A stretch of DNA of 64,000 nucleotides from assembly GCA_016719755.1 (NCBI GenBank), contig JADJYM010000016.1, positions 434,001 through 498,000 of the forward strand, given 5' to 3'. The translations under genes and the position numbers were made by a program. The notes beneath the pieces were generated by a model. That model was not told the DNA's origin. It saw only the letters and a program-made list of their open reading frames with translations, and did not search any database. Source of the DNA: Novosphingobium sp. GTDB lineage: Bacteria > Pseudomonadota > Alphaproteobacteria > Sphingomonadales > Sphingomonadaceae. This document shows, one piece after another, positions 26,024 to 35,247 of the stretch (positions are counted from its first letter, which is position 1; every line of letters starts with the position of its first letter).

Positions 26024-27430
26024 ATGACCCGCCACCAGTTCCACTCAACCGTGCTGCGCGAATACGATATCCGCGGGATCATCGGCGAGACGCTTGGCAA
26101 TGCCGATGCCTATGCGATCGGGCGCGGATTTGCGACCCTGCTGCGCCGCGCTGGCGGGAGCAAGGTCGCGATCGGCTATGACGGCCGCGTGAGCTCGACC
26201 GACCTGGAAGCCGCGCTGCTCGAAGGTCTCAACGCCAGCGGCGTGGACGTGGTGCGCGTGGGCATGGGGCCAACCCCGATGCTCTATTATGCCGAAGCCT
26301 CAATGGAAGATGTGCAGGGCGGCATTCAGATAACTGGCAGCCACAATCCCGCCAATTACAATGGCTTCAAGATGGTATTCATGGGCCGCCCGTTCTTTGG
26401 TGCGGACATCCAGGAGCTTGGCCGGCTCGCTGTTGCCGGGGACTGGCTGGACGGGGAAGGCGGGTTCGAACACCGCGATATCCTCGGCGCCTATGTCGAC
26501 CGTCTGGTCGAGGGGCTGGCGGGCATCGGGCGAGACAGCCTGTCCGCCCTGCGGGTCGGTTGGGACGCGGGCAACGGGGCCGCCGGCCCCGCTCTCGAAT
26601 TGCTGGTCCAGAAGCTTCCTGGCGAACACCATACGCTCTTCACCCAAGTGGATGGGACGTTCCCGAACCATCATCCGGATCCCACAGAGGAGAAGAATCT
26701 GGCCGATCTGAAGGCGCTGGTCGCGTCAAAGAAGCTCGATTTCGGCATAGCTTTCGACGGCGATGGCGACCGGATTGGCGCAATCGACGGCGAAGGGCGC
26801 GTGATCTGGGGCGACCAGCTGCTCATGATCTATGCGGAGGACCTCCTTGCGATGGAGCCCGGATCCACGATTATCGCGGACGTGAAGGCTTCCCGCGCCC
26901 TATTCGAGCAGGTCGAAAGGTTGGGTGGACGGTCGCTTATGTGGAAAACCGGACACAGCCTTATTAAATCCAAAATGAAGGAGCTTTCCGCTCCCCTGGC
27001 TGGCGAGATGAGCGGCCATGTGTTTTTCGCCCACCAGTACTACGGGTATGACGATGCCCTTTACGCCGCAGTCCGCCTGATCGCCGCCTCGGCGCGGTTG
27101 GGCAAGACGGTGACCGAACTGCGCGGAGCCATGCCCGCGTTCTGCAACACGCCGGAAATGCGCTTTCAAGTGGATGAGAGCCGCAAATTCGCGGTGGTCG
27201 GCGAAGTGGCCGCCAGGCTGGCCGCGGCCGGCGCGGATGTTGACGGGATCGATGGCGTGCGCGTCTCGACCCCCGATGGCTGGTGGCTGCTGAGGGCCTC
27301 CAACACCCAGGACGTGCTGGTGGCCCGCGCGGAGAGCGAGGACGAGGCCGGGCTCGCCCGCCTGATCGCCCAGATCGATGAGCAATTGGGGCTGTCGGGT
27401 CTGGAACGGGGCCCGCAAGCCGGGCACTGA
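26024..27430 (+). CDS. phosphomannomutase/phosphoglucomutase
   Basis: A 468-residue alpha-phosphohexomutase interconverting Man-6-P/Man-1-P and Glc-6-P/Glc-1-P. The phosphoserine loop ITGSHNPANYNG has Ser106. The Mg site is FDGDGDRIG, the sugar loop GEMSGH, and the phosphate loop RASNTQ. This resembles the PgmG-type enzyme that supplies activated sugars for surface polysaccharide in sphingomonads. I start at ATG 26024; the stop lies five bases from the convergent DUF4010 gene. Confidence 0.92.
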   Translation: MTRHQFHSTVLREYDIRGIIGETLGNADAYAIGRGFATLLRRAGGSKVAIGYDGRVSSTDLEAALLEGLNASGVDVVRVGMGPTPMLYYAEASMEDVQGGIQITGSHNPANYNGFKMVFMGRPFFGADIQELGRLAVAGDWLDGEGGFEHRDILGAYVDRLVEGLAGIGRDSLSALRVGWDAGNGAAGPALELLVQKLPGEHHTLFTQVDGTFPNHHPDPTEEKNLADLKALVASKKLDFGIAFDGDGDRIGAIDGEGRVIWGDQLLMIYAEDLLAMEPGSTIIADVKASRALFEQVERLGGRSLMWKTGHSLIKSKMKELSAPLAGEMSGHVFFAHQYYGYDDALYAAVRLIAASARLGKTVTELRGAMPAFCNTPEMRFQVDESRKFAVVGEVAARLAAAGADVDGIDGVRVSTPDGWWLLRASNTQDVLVARAESEDEAGLARLIAQIDEQLGLSGLERGPQAGH

Positions 27431-27435
27431 CGTGC

Positions 27436-28692
27436 CTAAAGCACCAGCGGAAGCGCCGCAGCGGTCGCCACCAGGCTGGCCAGCATCGCGGCCGCGCCGG
27501 GCCAGACCCGCCTGCCGGCGAGGCCCAGCGCGGTAACGGTCTTGAACAGGGTATTGAGCGCGACCGGCAGGATCAGCACCAGCGCGGCGGTTTGTGGGCC
27601 CAGGGTGCCAGCGGGCAGATTGCCCATGGTGATGATCGCCGAATCGACGTCGACCGTGCCTGATATGGCCAGCACCGTGGCCAGGCCCGCGTCGCCGAAG
27701 CTATCCAGCACCCAGCGTGCGAGTGCGGTAAGCGCCATGGTGAGGACCATGAGCAGCAGCGCGGGGCCGATATCGAAGGGATTGCGCAGCTTCAGCCCGT
27801 CTGGCGCGCGCAGATTTCCACCTGCCCTGCGCAGCAGAATGGCGGCTGCGGCCAGACTGGCAACCATGCCCGGCAAGGTCAGCTTGATCAACTCTGGCAG
27901 GGCAAAACCCGCCAGCGCGGCGGTCAGCAGCGTGACCCTGAGGAACATGATGCCGCCCGCCAGCGCGATCCCGGCATTGGCGATCGGGGCTGCCGAAGGA
28001 TCGTCGCGCAATTTTCCGGCCAGCGCCGCTGTGACAGCGGTCGATGAAACCAGTGCTCCCGCCGCCGCTGTCGCCAGCATTCCGCGCGACGGCCCCAGCC
28101 ACTTGGCGGCGATATAGCCGGTAAACGAAAAGCCCGAGACGAGCACGACCACCAGCCACAGCTGCCGTGGCCGCCAGGCGCCGTAGGGGCCGAAGGGCGT
28201 GTCGGGGAGCAGCGGCAGGATCACCAGCGCGATCAGCGCGAAGCGGGCGATGGCCATCATTTCGCGTTCGTCGATGTGCCGCAGCAGGTGATGCAGCGGG
28301 CCGCGCATCGACAGGATCAGGACAGTCACTCCAGCTGCGACGCTCGCCAGCACCAGTTCGCCGCTACCAGCGAGGAATCCGAAGGCCATGGTAAGCAGGC
28401 CGGTAAGGCTCGCCGTTCCGCTGATCGAGGCCTTACGCTGGGTCGCGCGCCAGTAACCGAGTACCACCAGCGCGGCCGCGCCCGCCAGCAGCGCCAGGGC
28501 CAGGCCCGCCGCCCGGGTCTGGAGATCTCCGGCGATTCCCCCGGCCAGCCCGAGCAGCCCATAGGTCCGGATCCCGGCGAAGCGGCTACCGGGTTGTTCG
28601 TCGCGCAGCGCCCAGCCACGCTGAAGACCGATCAGCAGACCCAGCGCCAGCGCAAGGCCGATTCCGGTCAATTCGGACAAGTCTGCAAGCAT
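27436..28692 (-). CDS. MgtC/DUF4010 family membrane protein
   Basis: A 418-residue protein with about a dozen hydrophobic helices. The N-terminal part is MgtC/SapB-like (LGLLIGLQRGW, FAGIRTYGLLGLAGG); the C-terminal part is DUF4010 (FTGYIAAKWLG, GALVSSTAVTAALAG, AISGTVDVDSAIITMGNLP). Function unknown; family members are thought to be transporters. It starts at ATG 28692, divergent from the Lhr-type helicase (84 bp between starts). Confidence 0.85.
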   Translation of the reverse strand: MLADLSELTGIGLALALGLLIGLQRGWALRDEQPGSRFAGIRTYGLLGLAGGIAGDLQTRAAGLALALLAGAAALVVLGYWRATQRKASISGTASLTGLLTMAFGFLAGSGELVLASVAAGVTVLILSMRGPLHHLLRHIDEREMMAIARFALIALVILPLLPDTPFGPYGAWRPRQLWLVVVLVSGFSFTGYIAAKWLGPSRGMLATAAAGALVSSTAVTAALAGKLRDDPSAAPIANAGIALAGGIMFLRVTLLTAALAGFALPELIKLTLPGMVASLAAAAILLRRAGGNLRAPDGLKLRNPFDIGPALLLMVLTMALTALARWVLDSFGDAGLATVLAISGTVDVDSAIITMGNLPAGTLGPQTAALVLILPVALNTLFKTVTALGLAGRRVWPGAAAMLASLVATAAALPLVL

Positions 28693-28776
28693 CTCCGGCC
28701 CTGATGGCAGGGCCTGGAGCGGCGGGCAAGCCGCATGGGCTTTGCCATGCCGGTCCGCGCTCCCTAGATTGGCGGG

Positions 28777-31239
28777 GTGAGCCACCCGCCCCTTCCTCCT
28801 GAACTTGCCGCATGGTTCGCGGCGCGGGACTGGTCCGTGCGACGGCACCAGGCGGAGATGCTGGGCATTGCGGCCAGCGGGCGCCACGCCTTGCTGGTTG
28901 CCGATACCGGAGCGGGCAAGACGCTCGGCGGGTTTCTGCCGACACTTGCGGACTTCTGCCCCTCGATCCTGGGCGGAGCGGCGCCGCCCGATGGCCTGCA
29001 CACGCTCTACGTCTCGCCGCTCAAGGCGCTGGCCCATGACGTGCGGCGCAATCTGCTGACCCCGGTCGAGGAACTGGGCCTGCCTCTGCGGGTCGAGACG
29101 CGGAGCGGCGACACCCCGTCCGATCGCAAGGCCCGCCAGCGCGCGCGGCCGCCGCACGTGCTGCTGACGACGCCCGAATCGCTTTCCCTGCTGCTCAGCT
29201 ATCCCGAAAGCGCCACCATGTTCGCCGGGCTGAAGCGGATCGTGATCGACGAGGTCCATGCTTTTGCGACCAGCAAGCGGGGGGACCTGCTCGCCCTGTC
29301 GCTGGCCCGGCTTCAGGCACTTGCGCCGACCATGCAGCGCGTTGCCCTGTCCGCGACGCTGGCCGATCCCGACGCTTACCGCGCCTGGCTGGCACCACGG
29401 GGCGAGGTAGCCGGTGTGGCACTGGTCGTGGGCGAGCAGGGCGCCGAGCCGGAGGTGGAGATCCTGCTGCCCGAAGGCGCGCGGGTGCCATGGGGCGGCC
29501 ACGCGGCGAGCTGGGCGGTTCCCCAGCTTTACGCGGCGATCAAGGCCAACCGCACAACGCTGGTCTTCACCAACACGCGCTTCCTCGCGGAATTCATCTT
29601 CCAGCAGCTATGGGAGGCAAACGAGGACAATCTGCCGATCGGCATTCACCACGGCTCGCTCTCGGTCGAGGCGCGGCGCAAGGTCGAAGGGGCGATGGCG
29701 CGGGGGGAGCTGCGCGGGCTGGTCTGCACCGCCAGCCTTGATCTGGGGGTTGACTGGGGCGACATCGACCTGGTGGTCCAGATGGGCGCGCCCAAGGGCT
29801 CATCGCGCCTGCTCCAGCGGATCGGACGCGCCAACCACCGCCTCGACAGTCCCAGCCGGGCCTTGCTGGCGCCGGGCAACCGGTTTGAGTTCCTTGAGGC
29901 CATGGCTGCCTGCCAGGCGGTCGCCGAGGGGCAGCGCGATGGCGAGGCGTTCCGGCCGGGGGGGCTTGATGTGCTGGCCCAGCATGTCATGGCCTGCGCC
30001 TGTGCCGGACCGTTCGAGGGCGAGGCGCTGCGGCAGGAGATTGTGTCCTCCAGCGCCTACGCCTGGGTTGCGCCAGAAGTATGGGAGCGCGTTCTGCAGT
30101 TCGTCGCCACCGGCGGCTATGCGCTGCGGGCTTATGACCGGTTTCAGCGGATCGTGCGCGGGCGGGATGGCCTGTGGCGGCTGACCCATCCCGAGCATGC
30201 GGCGCGCCACCGGTTGAACGCCGGAATCATCCTCGATTCGGAAATGGTCGATGTCCGCTTCCGCAACCAGCGCTCACTGGGCCGGGTAGAGGAGAGCTTC
30301 GCGGCCGCCCTGCGCCCGGGCGACACCTTTCGCTTCGCAGGTCTTGACCTTGAGGTCGAGGCGATGCGCGAGAGCGAGCTGGTGGTGCGGGCGGCAAAGC
30401 GGTCGGGGACCATTCCGAGCTATATGGGCCAGCGCCTGGCGCTCAGCACACACCTGTCAGAGCGGGTTCAGGGCCTGCTGGCCGACCGCGCGGGCTGGGC
30501 GCGGTTCCCCGATGACGTGCGCGAATGGCTGGAAATGCAGGACTGGCGGTCTGAACTGCCGGCGCCTGGCACCCTGCTGGTGGAAAGCTTTCCGCACGAT
30601 CGGCGCGAATACACCGTGTTCTATACGTTCGAGGGGTGGCCGGCCAACCAGTCTCTGGGCATGCTGATCACGCGGCGGATGGAGGCGGCGGGGCTATCGC
30701 CGCTCGGGTTCGTTGCCAATGACTATGCGCTGGCGGTCTGGGGGCTGAAACCGGTCGACGATCCGTCCAGCCTGCTTTCGCCTGATATCCTCGCCGATGA
30801 ATTCACCGAATGGGTCGAGGGCAGCTATCTGCTGCGGCGCGCCTTCCGCGAGGTGGCCGTGATCGCCGGTCTGGTGGAGCGTCAGCAGCCCGGCAAGCGC
30901 AAGACCGGGCGCCAGGTCACGTTTTCGACCGACCTGATCTACGATGTGCTGCGCAAGTATGAGCCAGACCACGTGCTGCTTGGTGCGGCCTGGGCCGATG
31001 CGCGCGCGCGGATGACCGATGTTGGCCGACTGGCGGCCTTGCTGGAACGCCGGGACCGCACCCTGCGCCATGTTCGGCTGGATCGGGTCAGCCCGCTGGC
31101 CGTGCCGGTACTGGTGATGATCGGCCGCGAGAGTCTGCCACAGGGCGCTGCGGATGACGCTTTGCTGTTCGAGGCCGAAAGCCTGGCTGGTGCGGCGATG
31201 CGGGGGAGTGGTCCCGAGGATTTCGGCCTGGGGAACTGA
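28777..31239 (+). CDS. Lhr-type DEXH helicase, DNA-damage (ligase-associated) family
   Basis: An 820-residue superfamily-2 helicase. Walker A ADTGAGKT is near 42-49, DEVHA follows at ~157, SATL marks motif III, and the second RecA lobe contains ASLDLGVDWGDIDLVVQ and QRIGRANHR. The long C-terminal Lhr core follows, including the YTFEGWPANQSLG stretch. This family is usually found with an ATP-dependent ligase and a metallophosphoesterase (LhrC/LigB/PdeM-type sets); neither is adjacent here. It starts at GTG 28777 and converges on exbD. Confidence 0.9.
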   Translation: MSHPPLPPELAAWFAARDWSVRRHQAEMLGIAASGRHALLVADTGAGKTLGGFLPTLADFCPSILGGAAPPDGLHTLYVSPLKALAHDVRRNLLTPVEELGLPLRVETRSGDTPSDRKARQRARPPHVLLTTPESLSLLLSYPESATMFAGLKRIVIDEVHAFATSKRGDLLALSLARLQALAPTMQRVALSATLADPDAYRAWLAPRGEVAGVALVVGEQGAEPEVEILLPEGARVPWGGHAASWAVPQLYAAIKANRTTLVFTNTRFLAEFIFQQLWEANEDNLPIGIHHGSLSVEARRKVEGAMARGELRGLVCTASLDLGVDWGDIDLVVQMGAPKGSSRLLQRIGRANHRLDSPSRALLAPGNRFEFLEAMAACQAVAEGQRDGEAFRPGGLDVLAQHVMACACAGPFEGEALRQEIVSSSAYAWVAPEVWERVLQFVATGGYALRAYDRFQRIVRGRDGLWRLTHPEHAARHRLNAGIILDSEMVDVRFRNQRSLGRVEESFAAALRPGDTFRFAGLDLEVEAMRESELVVRAAKRSGTIPSYMGQRLALSTHLSERVQGLLADRAGWARFPDDVREWLEMQDWRSELPAPGTLLVESFPHDRREYTVFYTFEGWPANQSLGMLITRRMEAAGLSPLGFVANDYALAVWGLKPVDDPSSLLSPDILADEFTEWVEGSYLLRRAFREVAVIAGLVERQQPGKRKTGRQVTFSTDLIYDVLRKYEPDHVLLGAAWADARARMTDVGRLAALLERRDRTLRHVRLDRVSPLAVPVLVMIGRESLPQGAADDALLFEAESLAGAAMRGSGPEDFGLGN

Positions 31240-31258
31240 ATGGTGGGGCGGATGCAAG

Positions 31259-31284
31259 AAGGGGGCGGATTGCTCCGCCCCCTT
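31259..31284. terminator. hairpin between convergent helicase and exbD genes
   Basis: A perfect 11-bp repeat, AAGGGGGCGGA (31259-31269) with TCCGCCCCCTT (31274-31284), around a TTGC loop. The T-run is short (CTT on both strands), so termination may be weak. The loop and stem style match the ompA terminator at 53.3 kb. Confidence 0.6.
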
Positions 31285-31311
31285 CAGGTTCCATTCGCTT
31301 TGCGAGCAGTC

Positions 31312-31770
31312 TTACTCGGCGGCTTCTGGCGCGTTGGCCGGCTTGCCGAATTCCGAGTACTGTTCGTTGCCGACGAAGCCGAATGCGGTAACGCCGGAGC
31401 CCTTGATGATGTTCAGCACCTTGGCCGAAGTATCATAGGGCGCCTGCGCATCGGGCTGGAACTGCAGTTCCGGCTCCGGCTTGATCGCCATCGTCGCCTG
31501 AAGGGCCGAGAGCAGCTGGCCTTCCGAAAGCGGAGTGCCGTTCCACAGGATCTCGCTGGCGGGCGAGACCACGACCTTGTTCTTGGTGCGCTCGATCTTG
31601 ACGTCCGGCGGGGTCGCCGCCGGCGAAGGCAGGTCGATGTTCACCGCGTGCGTGGCCACGGGGATAGTGATGATGAACATGATGAGAAGCACGAGCATGA
31701 CGTCGATCAACGGCGTCGTGTTCATTTCCATCATCGGTTCGCCATCGTCACTTCCGGCTGACATTGCCAT
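31312..31770 (-). CDS. exbD: ExbD-type biopolymer transport protein (second copy)
   Basis: A 152-residue protein with one N-terminal membrane helix after a short cytoplasmic stretch: MNTTPLIDVMLVLLIMF holds the conserved Asp (LIDVM) of the ion path. The periplasmic domain follows (IDLPSP..., PDAQAPYDTSAKVLN). It works with ExbB and TonB to energise outer-membrane receptors. Last gene of tonB-exbB-exbD-exbD, with 36 bp from the preceding exbD. Two exbD genes per cluster are usual in alphaproteobacteria and xanthomonads. Confidence 0.92.
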   Translation of the reverse strand: MAMSAGSDDGEPMMEMNTTPLIDVMLVLLIMFIITIPVATHAVNIDLPSPAATPPDVKIERTKNKVVVSPASEILWNGTPLSEGQLLSALQATMAIKPEPELQFQPDAQAPYDTSAKVLNIIKGSGVTAFGFVGNEQYSEFGKPANAPEAAE

Positions 31771-31806
31771 GGTGGTTTACTCCTGAAATTGCTTGCGCAG
31801 GCCGGA

Positions 31807-32343
31807 TCAGCCGGCGGGATCGACCGGGGTCGAAATGAAGCCGACCGTGGGATAGCCCGAGATCTGCACGTTGTAGATCGCGCCGGCGACACACCGCCAG
31901 GGAGCCAGCTGGTCCCCGCGGATGTGGACCTGCGGAACCATGTCCGGGTTGGCCCGGAGCGCTTCCGGTCCGCCCGCGCGCTTGACGATATTGTCGAGCC
32001 GCTTGAAGGCCTGGTCGCGCAGTTCCTGCGAATCCACCGGCGTGATATTGTTGAAGTAGATCCGGCATTCGCCGCCCAGCGAGGCGCCTTCAAAGCCCGG
32101 ATCGCCGGCAGAGCGGCCAGCTGCGTCGGTGGTGCTCACCGTCAGCAGCAGGTTTTCGACCTTGTCCTTCGATTCCTGCGAAACCATGATCGGAATCTTG
32201 AGCTTCTGGATCGTCTGGATCGCGACCGGAACCGCGATGAGGAAGATGATCAGAAGCACCAGCATCACGTCCACTAGGGGCGTGGTGTTGATGTCCGCCA
32301 TCGGCTTCTCGTCGCCACCGGCGCCGCCAACTGACATCGCCAT
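31807..32343 (-). CDS. exbD: ExbD-type biopolymer transport protein (first copy)
   Basis: A 178-residue ExbD paralogue. The membrane segment is NTTPLVDVMLVLLIIFLIAVPV with Asp in LVDVM. The periplasmic part is longer than in the second copy and includes ECRIYFNNITPVDSQEL, as seen in larger ExbD1 proteins. An AGGATG ribosome site precedes ATG 32343. A stable hairpin separates it from exbB. Confidence 0.92.
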   Translation of the reverse strand: MAMSVGGAGGDEKPMADINTTPLVDVMLVLLIIFLIAVPVAIQTIQKLKIPIMVSQESKDKVENLLLTVSTTDAAGRSAGDPGFEGASLGGECRIYFNNITPVDSQELRDQAFKRLDNIVKRAGGPEALRANPDMVPQVHIRGDQLAPWRCVAGAIYNVQISGYPTVGFISTPVDPAG

Positions 32344-32415
32344 GAGTTACATCCTATCCTTGCGTTTTCCGGAACCTGAGCAGAGGCCAGGGCCACTGCG
32401 GGTTCCGGTCAGTCC

Positions 32416-32452
32416 CCGGTGCGCGAGCCGGCCTGGCCTTCTCGCGCACCGG
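32416..32452 (-). promoter_or_regulatory. intergenic hairpin between exbB and exbD
   Basis: A perfect 12-bp stem, CCGGTGCGCGAG (32416-32427) with CTCGCGCACCGG (32441-32452), and a 13-base loop. It lies directly after the exbB stop (32461 is its last codon) and has no T-run, so it probably stabilises the exbB message or lowers read-through into exbD rather than ending transcription. Confidence 0.5.
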
Positions 32453-32460
32453 ACTGCGGC

Positions 32461-33225
32461 TTACTGCTTGGCCGGAGCGGCGGCAGCAGGCTTGGCGGCC
32501 GGAGCCGGGGCAGCGGTCACCGCGGGGCGCACGGCGCCCTTCGAGTTGATGTAGGCGAGCACGTCGGTCGAGAAGCCCGACAGGAGCTCGGCGATCCGCT
32601 TGTTGCGAGCCTGCAGGTAGTTGTAGGCGAGCACCGCGGGAACCGCGACGAGCAGGCCGAGCGCGGTCATGATGAGCGCTTCACCAACCGGACCCGCGAC
32701 CTTGTCGATCGAGGCCGAACCGGCGATGCCGATCGCGATCAGCGCGCGGTAGATGCCGACCACGGTACCGAACAGACCGATGAACGGCGAGGTCGCGCCG
32801 ACGGTGGCGAGGAACGGCAGGCCCGAAGCGAGGCGGGCGTTGACCGAGGCTTCCGAGCGGGCGAGCGAGCCGTGCAGCCAGTCATGGGCTTCCAGGGCGT
32901 CGGTCATCTTGCTGTGGGCGTCTTCGGCGGCAAGGCCGTCGTCGACGATCTGGCGCCAGGCGCTGTTCTTCTCAAGCTTGGCGGCGCCGTCCTTGAGGGT
33001 CGGGGCGCGCCAGAAGCTGCTGCGCAGTTCGTTGTACTGGCGCAGCAGCTTGGACTGTTCGAACCACTTGGTGAACAGGATGAAGAACGAGCCGAACGAC
33101 ATCACGCCGAGGATCACGACGGTGGCGTAGGCGATGAAACCGCCCTGCTCCAGGGCTTCGGCGAAGCCGAACTTGTTCTGCGGGGCATCGGCGGCGCCAG
33201 CGGCAAGGAGTTCAACGATAAACAT
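32461..33225 (-). CDS. exbB: ExbB-type MotA/TolQ/ExbB proton channel
   Basis: A 254-residue three-helix inner-membrane protein. It has an N-terminal helix around AYATVVILGVMSFGSFFIL, a cytoplasmic domain with SARSEAS-type helices, and the channel helices ATSPFIGLFGTVVGIYRAL and ALIMTALGLLVAVPAVLAYN. The tail is rich in Ala, Pro and Lys. I start at ATG 33225 (GAGAGGAC site) rather than 33276, because the start context and the beginning of the hydrophobic N-terminus fit better. Confidence 0.93.
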   Translation of the reverse strand: MFIVELLAAGAADAPQNKFGFAEALEQGGFIAYATVVILGVMSFGSFFILFTKWFEQSKLLRQYNELRSSFWRAPTLKDGAAKLEKNSAWRQIVDDGLAAEDAHSKMTDALEAHDWLHGSLARSEASVNARLASGLPFLATVGATSPFIGLFGTVVGIYRALIAIGIAGSASIDKVAGPVGEALIMTALGLLVAVPAVLAYNYLQARNKRIAELLSGFSTDVLAYINSKGAVRPAVTAAPAPAAKPAAAAPAKQ

Positions 33226-33322
33226 GCGGTAAGTCCTCTCAAAGCGATTGGATTGGTAAGCTGGCGGATCCCCCACGGTTCCAGCCAGGTGCCCGGCCTG
33301 AGCCAGGCGAAATGGTCATTCG

Positions 33323-33982
33323 TCAGTCTTTCGGGATCACCCAGCGGACGCGGCTCGAATAGCTGCCGGTGGTCGGGTTGCCCTCACCGTCGGTGGCCGG
33401 AGCGAACCGGGCGCGACGGGTGATGTTGGAGCAGGCCGCCTCGTCGAGGTCGGGGCTGCCGCTGGAGCTGGTGATCTCGCAGCTGCCGACGCGGCCTTCC
33501 GGCGTAACGGTGACGCGGAAACCGGTGGTCCCTTCCCGCTCCTCGCGCAGGGCGCGGGTCGGGTAATCGTTGGTGGTTGCCCAGTTGCCCGGGTTGCCCT
33601 TTGGCGTGGCCTGCTTCGGCTGGAAGCGCGGCGGCGGCGGAGCCGGCGGCGCGACGACCGGCGGCGCAGCCACCAGCACCGGCGGAGCCGGCGGCGGCGG
33701 GGTCGTCACCGTCTGGATCGGCGGGGCAACAGTTGCCACGTTGATCTTCGGCGGAGGAGCCACGATCGGGGGCGGCGTCGCCATCTTTTTGGGAGGCGGC
33801 GGCGGATCCTTCTTGGGCTCGTCCTTCTTGATGTCGACGGTTGTCACCTTCTTGACGACCATCCGCACGCCTTCATAGGCGAGGCCCGTCACCAGCGCAT
33901 AGCCGACGACCAGATGGATCAAGGCGACGACGACAAAGGCGGTAATCTTGTTACCGCTCATCTCCTGGTCAGCGTAGGCCAT
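33323..33982 (-). CDS. tonB: energy transducer TonB
   Basis: A 219-residue protein with one N-terminal anchor (ITAFVVVALIHLVVGYALV, containing the conserved His of the TonB signal-anchor), a long Pro-rich spacer (residues ~55-120), and a C-terminal TonB domain with GFRVTVTPEGRVGSCEIT and RRARFAPATDGEG. It spans the periplasm to energise TonB-dependent receptors. First gene of the tonB-exbB-exbD-exbD unit, 98 bp upstream of exbB. Confidence 0.95.
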   Translation of the reverse strand: MAYADQEMSGNKITAFVVVALIHLVVGYALVTGLAYEGVRMVVKKVTTVDIKKDEPKKDPPPPPKKMATPPPIVAPPPKINVATVAPPIQTVTTPPPPAPPVLVAAPPVVAPPAPPPPRFQPKQATPKGNPGNWATTNDYPTRALREEREGTTGFRVTVTPEGRVGSCEITSSSGSPDLDEAACSNITRRARFAPATDGEGNPTTGSYSSRVRWVIPKD

Positions 33983-34320
33983 TCAGATGCATCACTCCTA
34001 ATCAGTCCCATCCGGGTCGAAACCCGGACCCAACGACCGACCCGGCAAAGCCGGTCCGATCGCCCAAAGTCTTAACTTCCACCCTGCGGGTCAATCCGGA
34101 GAACCGTTTGGCGCCCGACGCCAGACCAGCCAGATCGCGGGCCCTTATTGTTGTTTGGCCCGGTTTTCCGTGAGCTTTAGCGGCGAGGGCCGCAAGGCGC
34201 AACGCTTTATCCATTAACGGCGGATTCACTTGTGTTAAGCTGAAACGCCGCAAGAATGCCGCCAGAATCCGCGCCTTGGCGCTCCGGCGAATCGGGGTGC
34301 GGCGCTGCAGAGGAATCGCG
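33983..34320. promoter_or_regulatory. 338-bp divergent intergenic region, tonB / secreted hypothetical
   Basis: No gene is seen. It holds both divergent promoters. A 7-bp hairpin TCCGGGT-CGAA-ACCCGGA (34011-34028) would lie in the tonB leader. An AT-rich stretch near 34205-34240 (ATCCATTAACGG, TTGTGTTAAGC) is a likely site for the rightward promoter. I could not identify a Fur box. Confidence 0.4.
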
Positions 34321-35163
34321 ATGCCCAAGCAAGTTCCGTCCTATCTGACAGCCGTGGCCGGCGCGGCGATGCTGGCGCTTGCAGTGCCCGCCCTGGCCGA
34401 TTCGCGCGTACCGCCGGTTCCGCCGACCTATGCCGATCTTGCCGATTTCACCGATGCGGCACAGCTGATCGTGCGGGCCAAGCCGCTGGTCGTGAAGGCG
34501 ATCCCGATGGCCCAGGCGCGGGGCGTGCGCCCCGGCTGGGCGCGCTACCTGGTCGATGCGAAGACCGAGGGCCTGATCTATGGGCGCGGAGCGCTTGGCA
34601 CCAAGCTGCGCTACCTGGTCGACTTGCCGCTGGATGCGAAGGGCAAACCGCCCAAGGTGCGCGGCACCAGCATGCTGCTGTTCGCGCGGCCCGTGGAGGG
34701 GCGCCCGGCGGAGCTTCAGCTGGTCGCTCCCGATGCCCAGGTGCCGTGGGACGAACCGCTCGATGCGCGCCTGCGGAGCCTGCTGGCCGAGTTCAACGCG
34801 CCCGGCGCGCCGCAGCGGATCACCGGCGTGCGCGAGGCGATTCACGTCCCCGGCGATCTTGCCGGACAGGGTGAAACCCAGCTGTTCCTCGGCACCGCCT
34901 CAGGCGAGCCTGCGGCGATCACCATCATTCGCGAACCGGCGCAGCCGCCGCGCTGGAGCGTGTCGTTCTCCGAAGTGGTCGAAGCCAGCGGCGAGCCGCC
35001 GCGCCGCGACACGCTGGGCTGGTACCGCCTCGCCTGCTTCCTGCCGCGCGTCCTGCCCGGTTCGGTCAACATCTCGACCTCGGCTCCTGACCGCGCCCGG
35101 GCCGCGCGCGATTACCGCATGGTTCTGGAAAGCCTTGGGCCCTGCACCCGCAACCGGGGCTGA
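34321..35163 (+). CDS. secreted hypothetical protein (280 aa)
   Basis: The protein has a signal peptide (residues 1-25, ending ALADSRV), after which the mature chain is soluble with VVKAIPMAQARGVRPGWARYLVD, MLLFARPVEGRP and a late GWYRLACFLPRVLPG segment. Two Cys near the C-terminus (RLACFLP, LGPCTRN) could form a disulfide. I do not recognise a functional family beyond recalling similar secreted proteins in sphingomonads. It starts at ATG 34321 and is followed by hom after 84 bp, so it may share its transcript. Confidence 0.7.
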   Translation: MPKQVPSYLTAVAGAAMLALAVPALADSRVPPVPPTYADLADFTDAAQLIVRAKPLVVKAIPMAQARGVRPGWARYLVDAKTEGLIYGRGALGTKLRYLVDLPLDAKGKPPKVRGTSMLLFARPVEGRPAELQLVAPDAQVPWDEPLDARLRSLLAEFNAPGAPQRITGVREAIHVPGDLAGQGETQLFLGTASGEPAAITIIREPAQPPRWSVSFSEVVEASGEPPRRDTLGWYRLACFLPRVLPGSVNISTSAPDRARAARDYRMVLESLGPCTRNRG

Positions 35164-35247
35164 CCGGGCGGCAGGCAGGGCTGGCGCGCAACGTACTTGC
35201 CGCTGTTCCTGAGTGTCCCTAAGGCGCGGCTGCGAAAGGGGACTACC

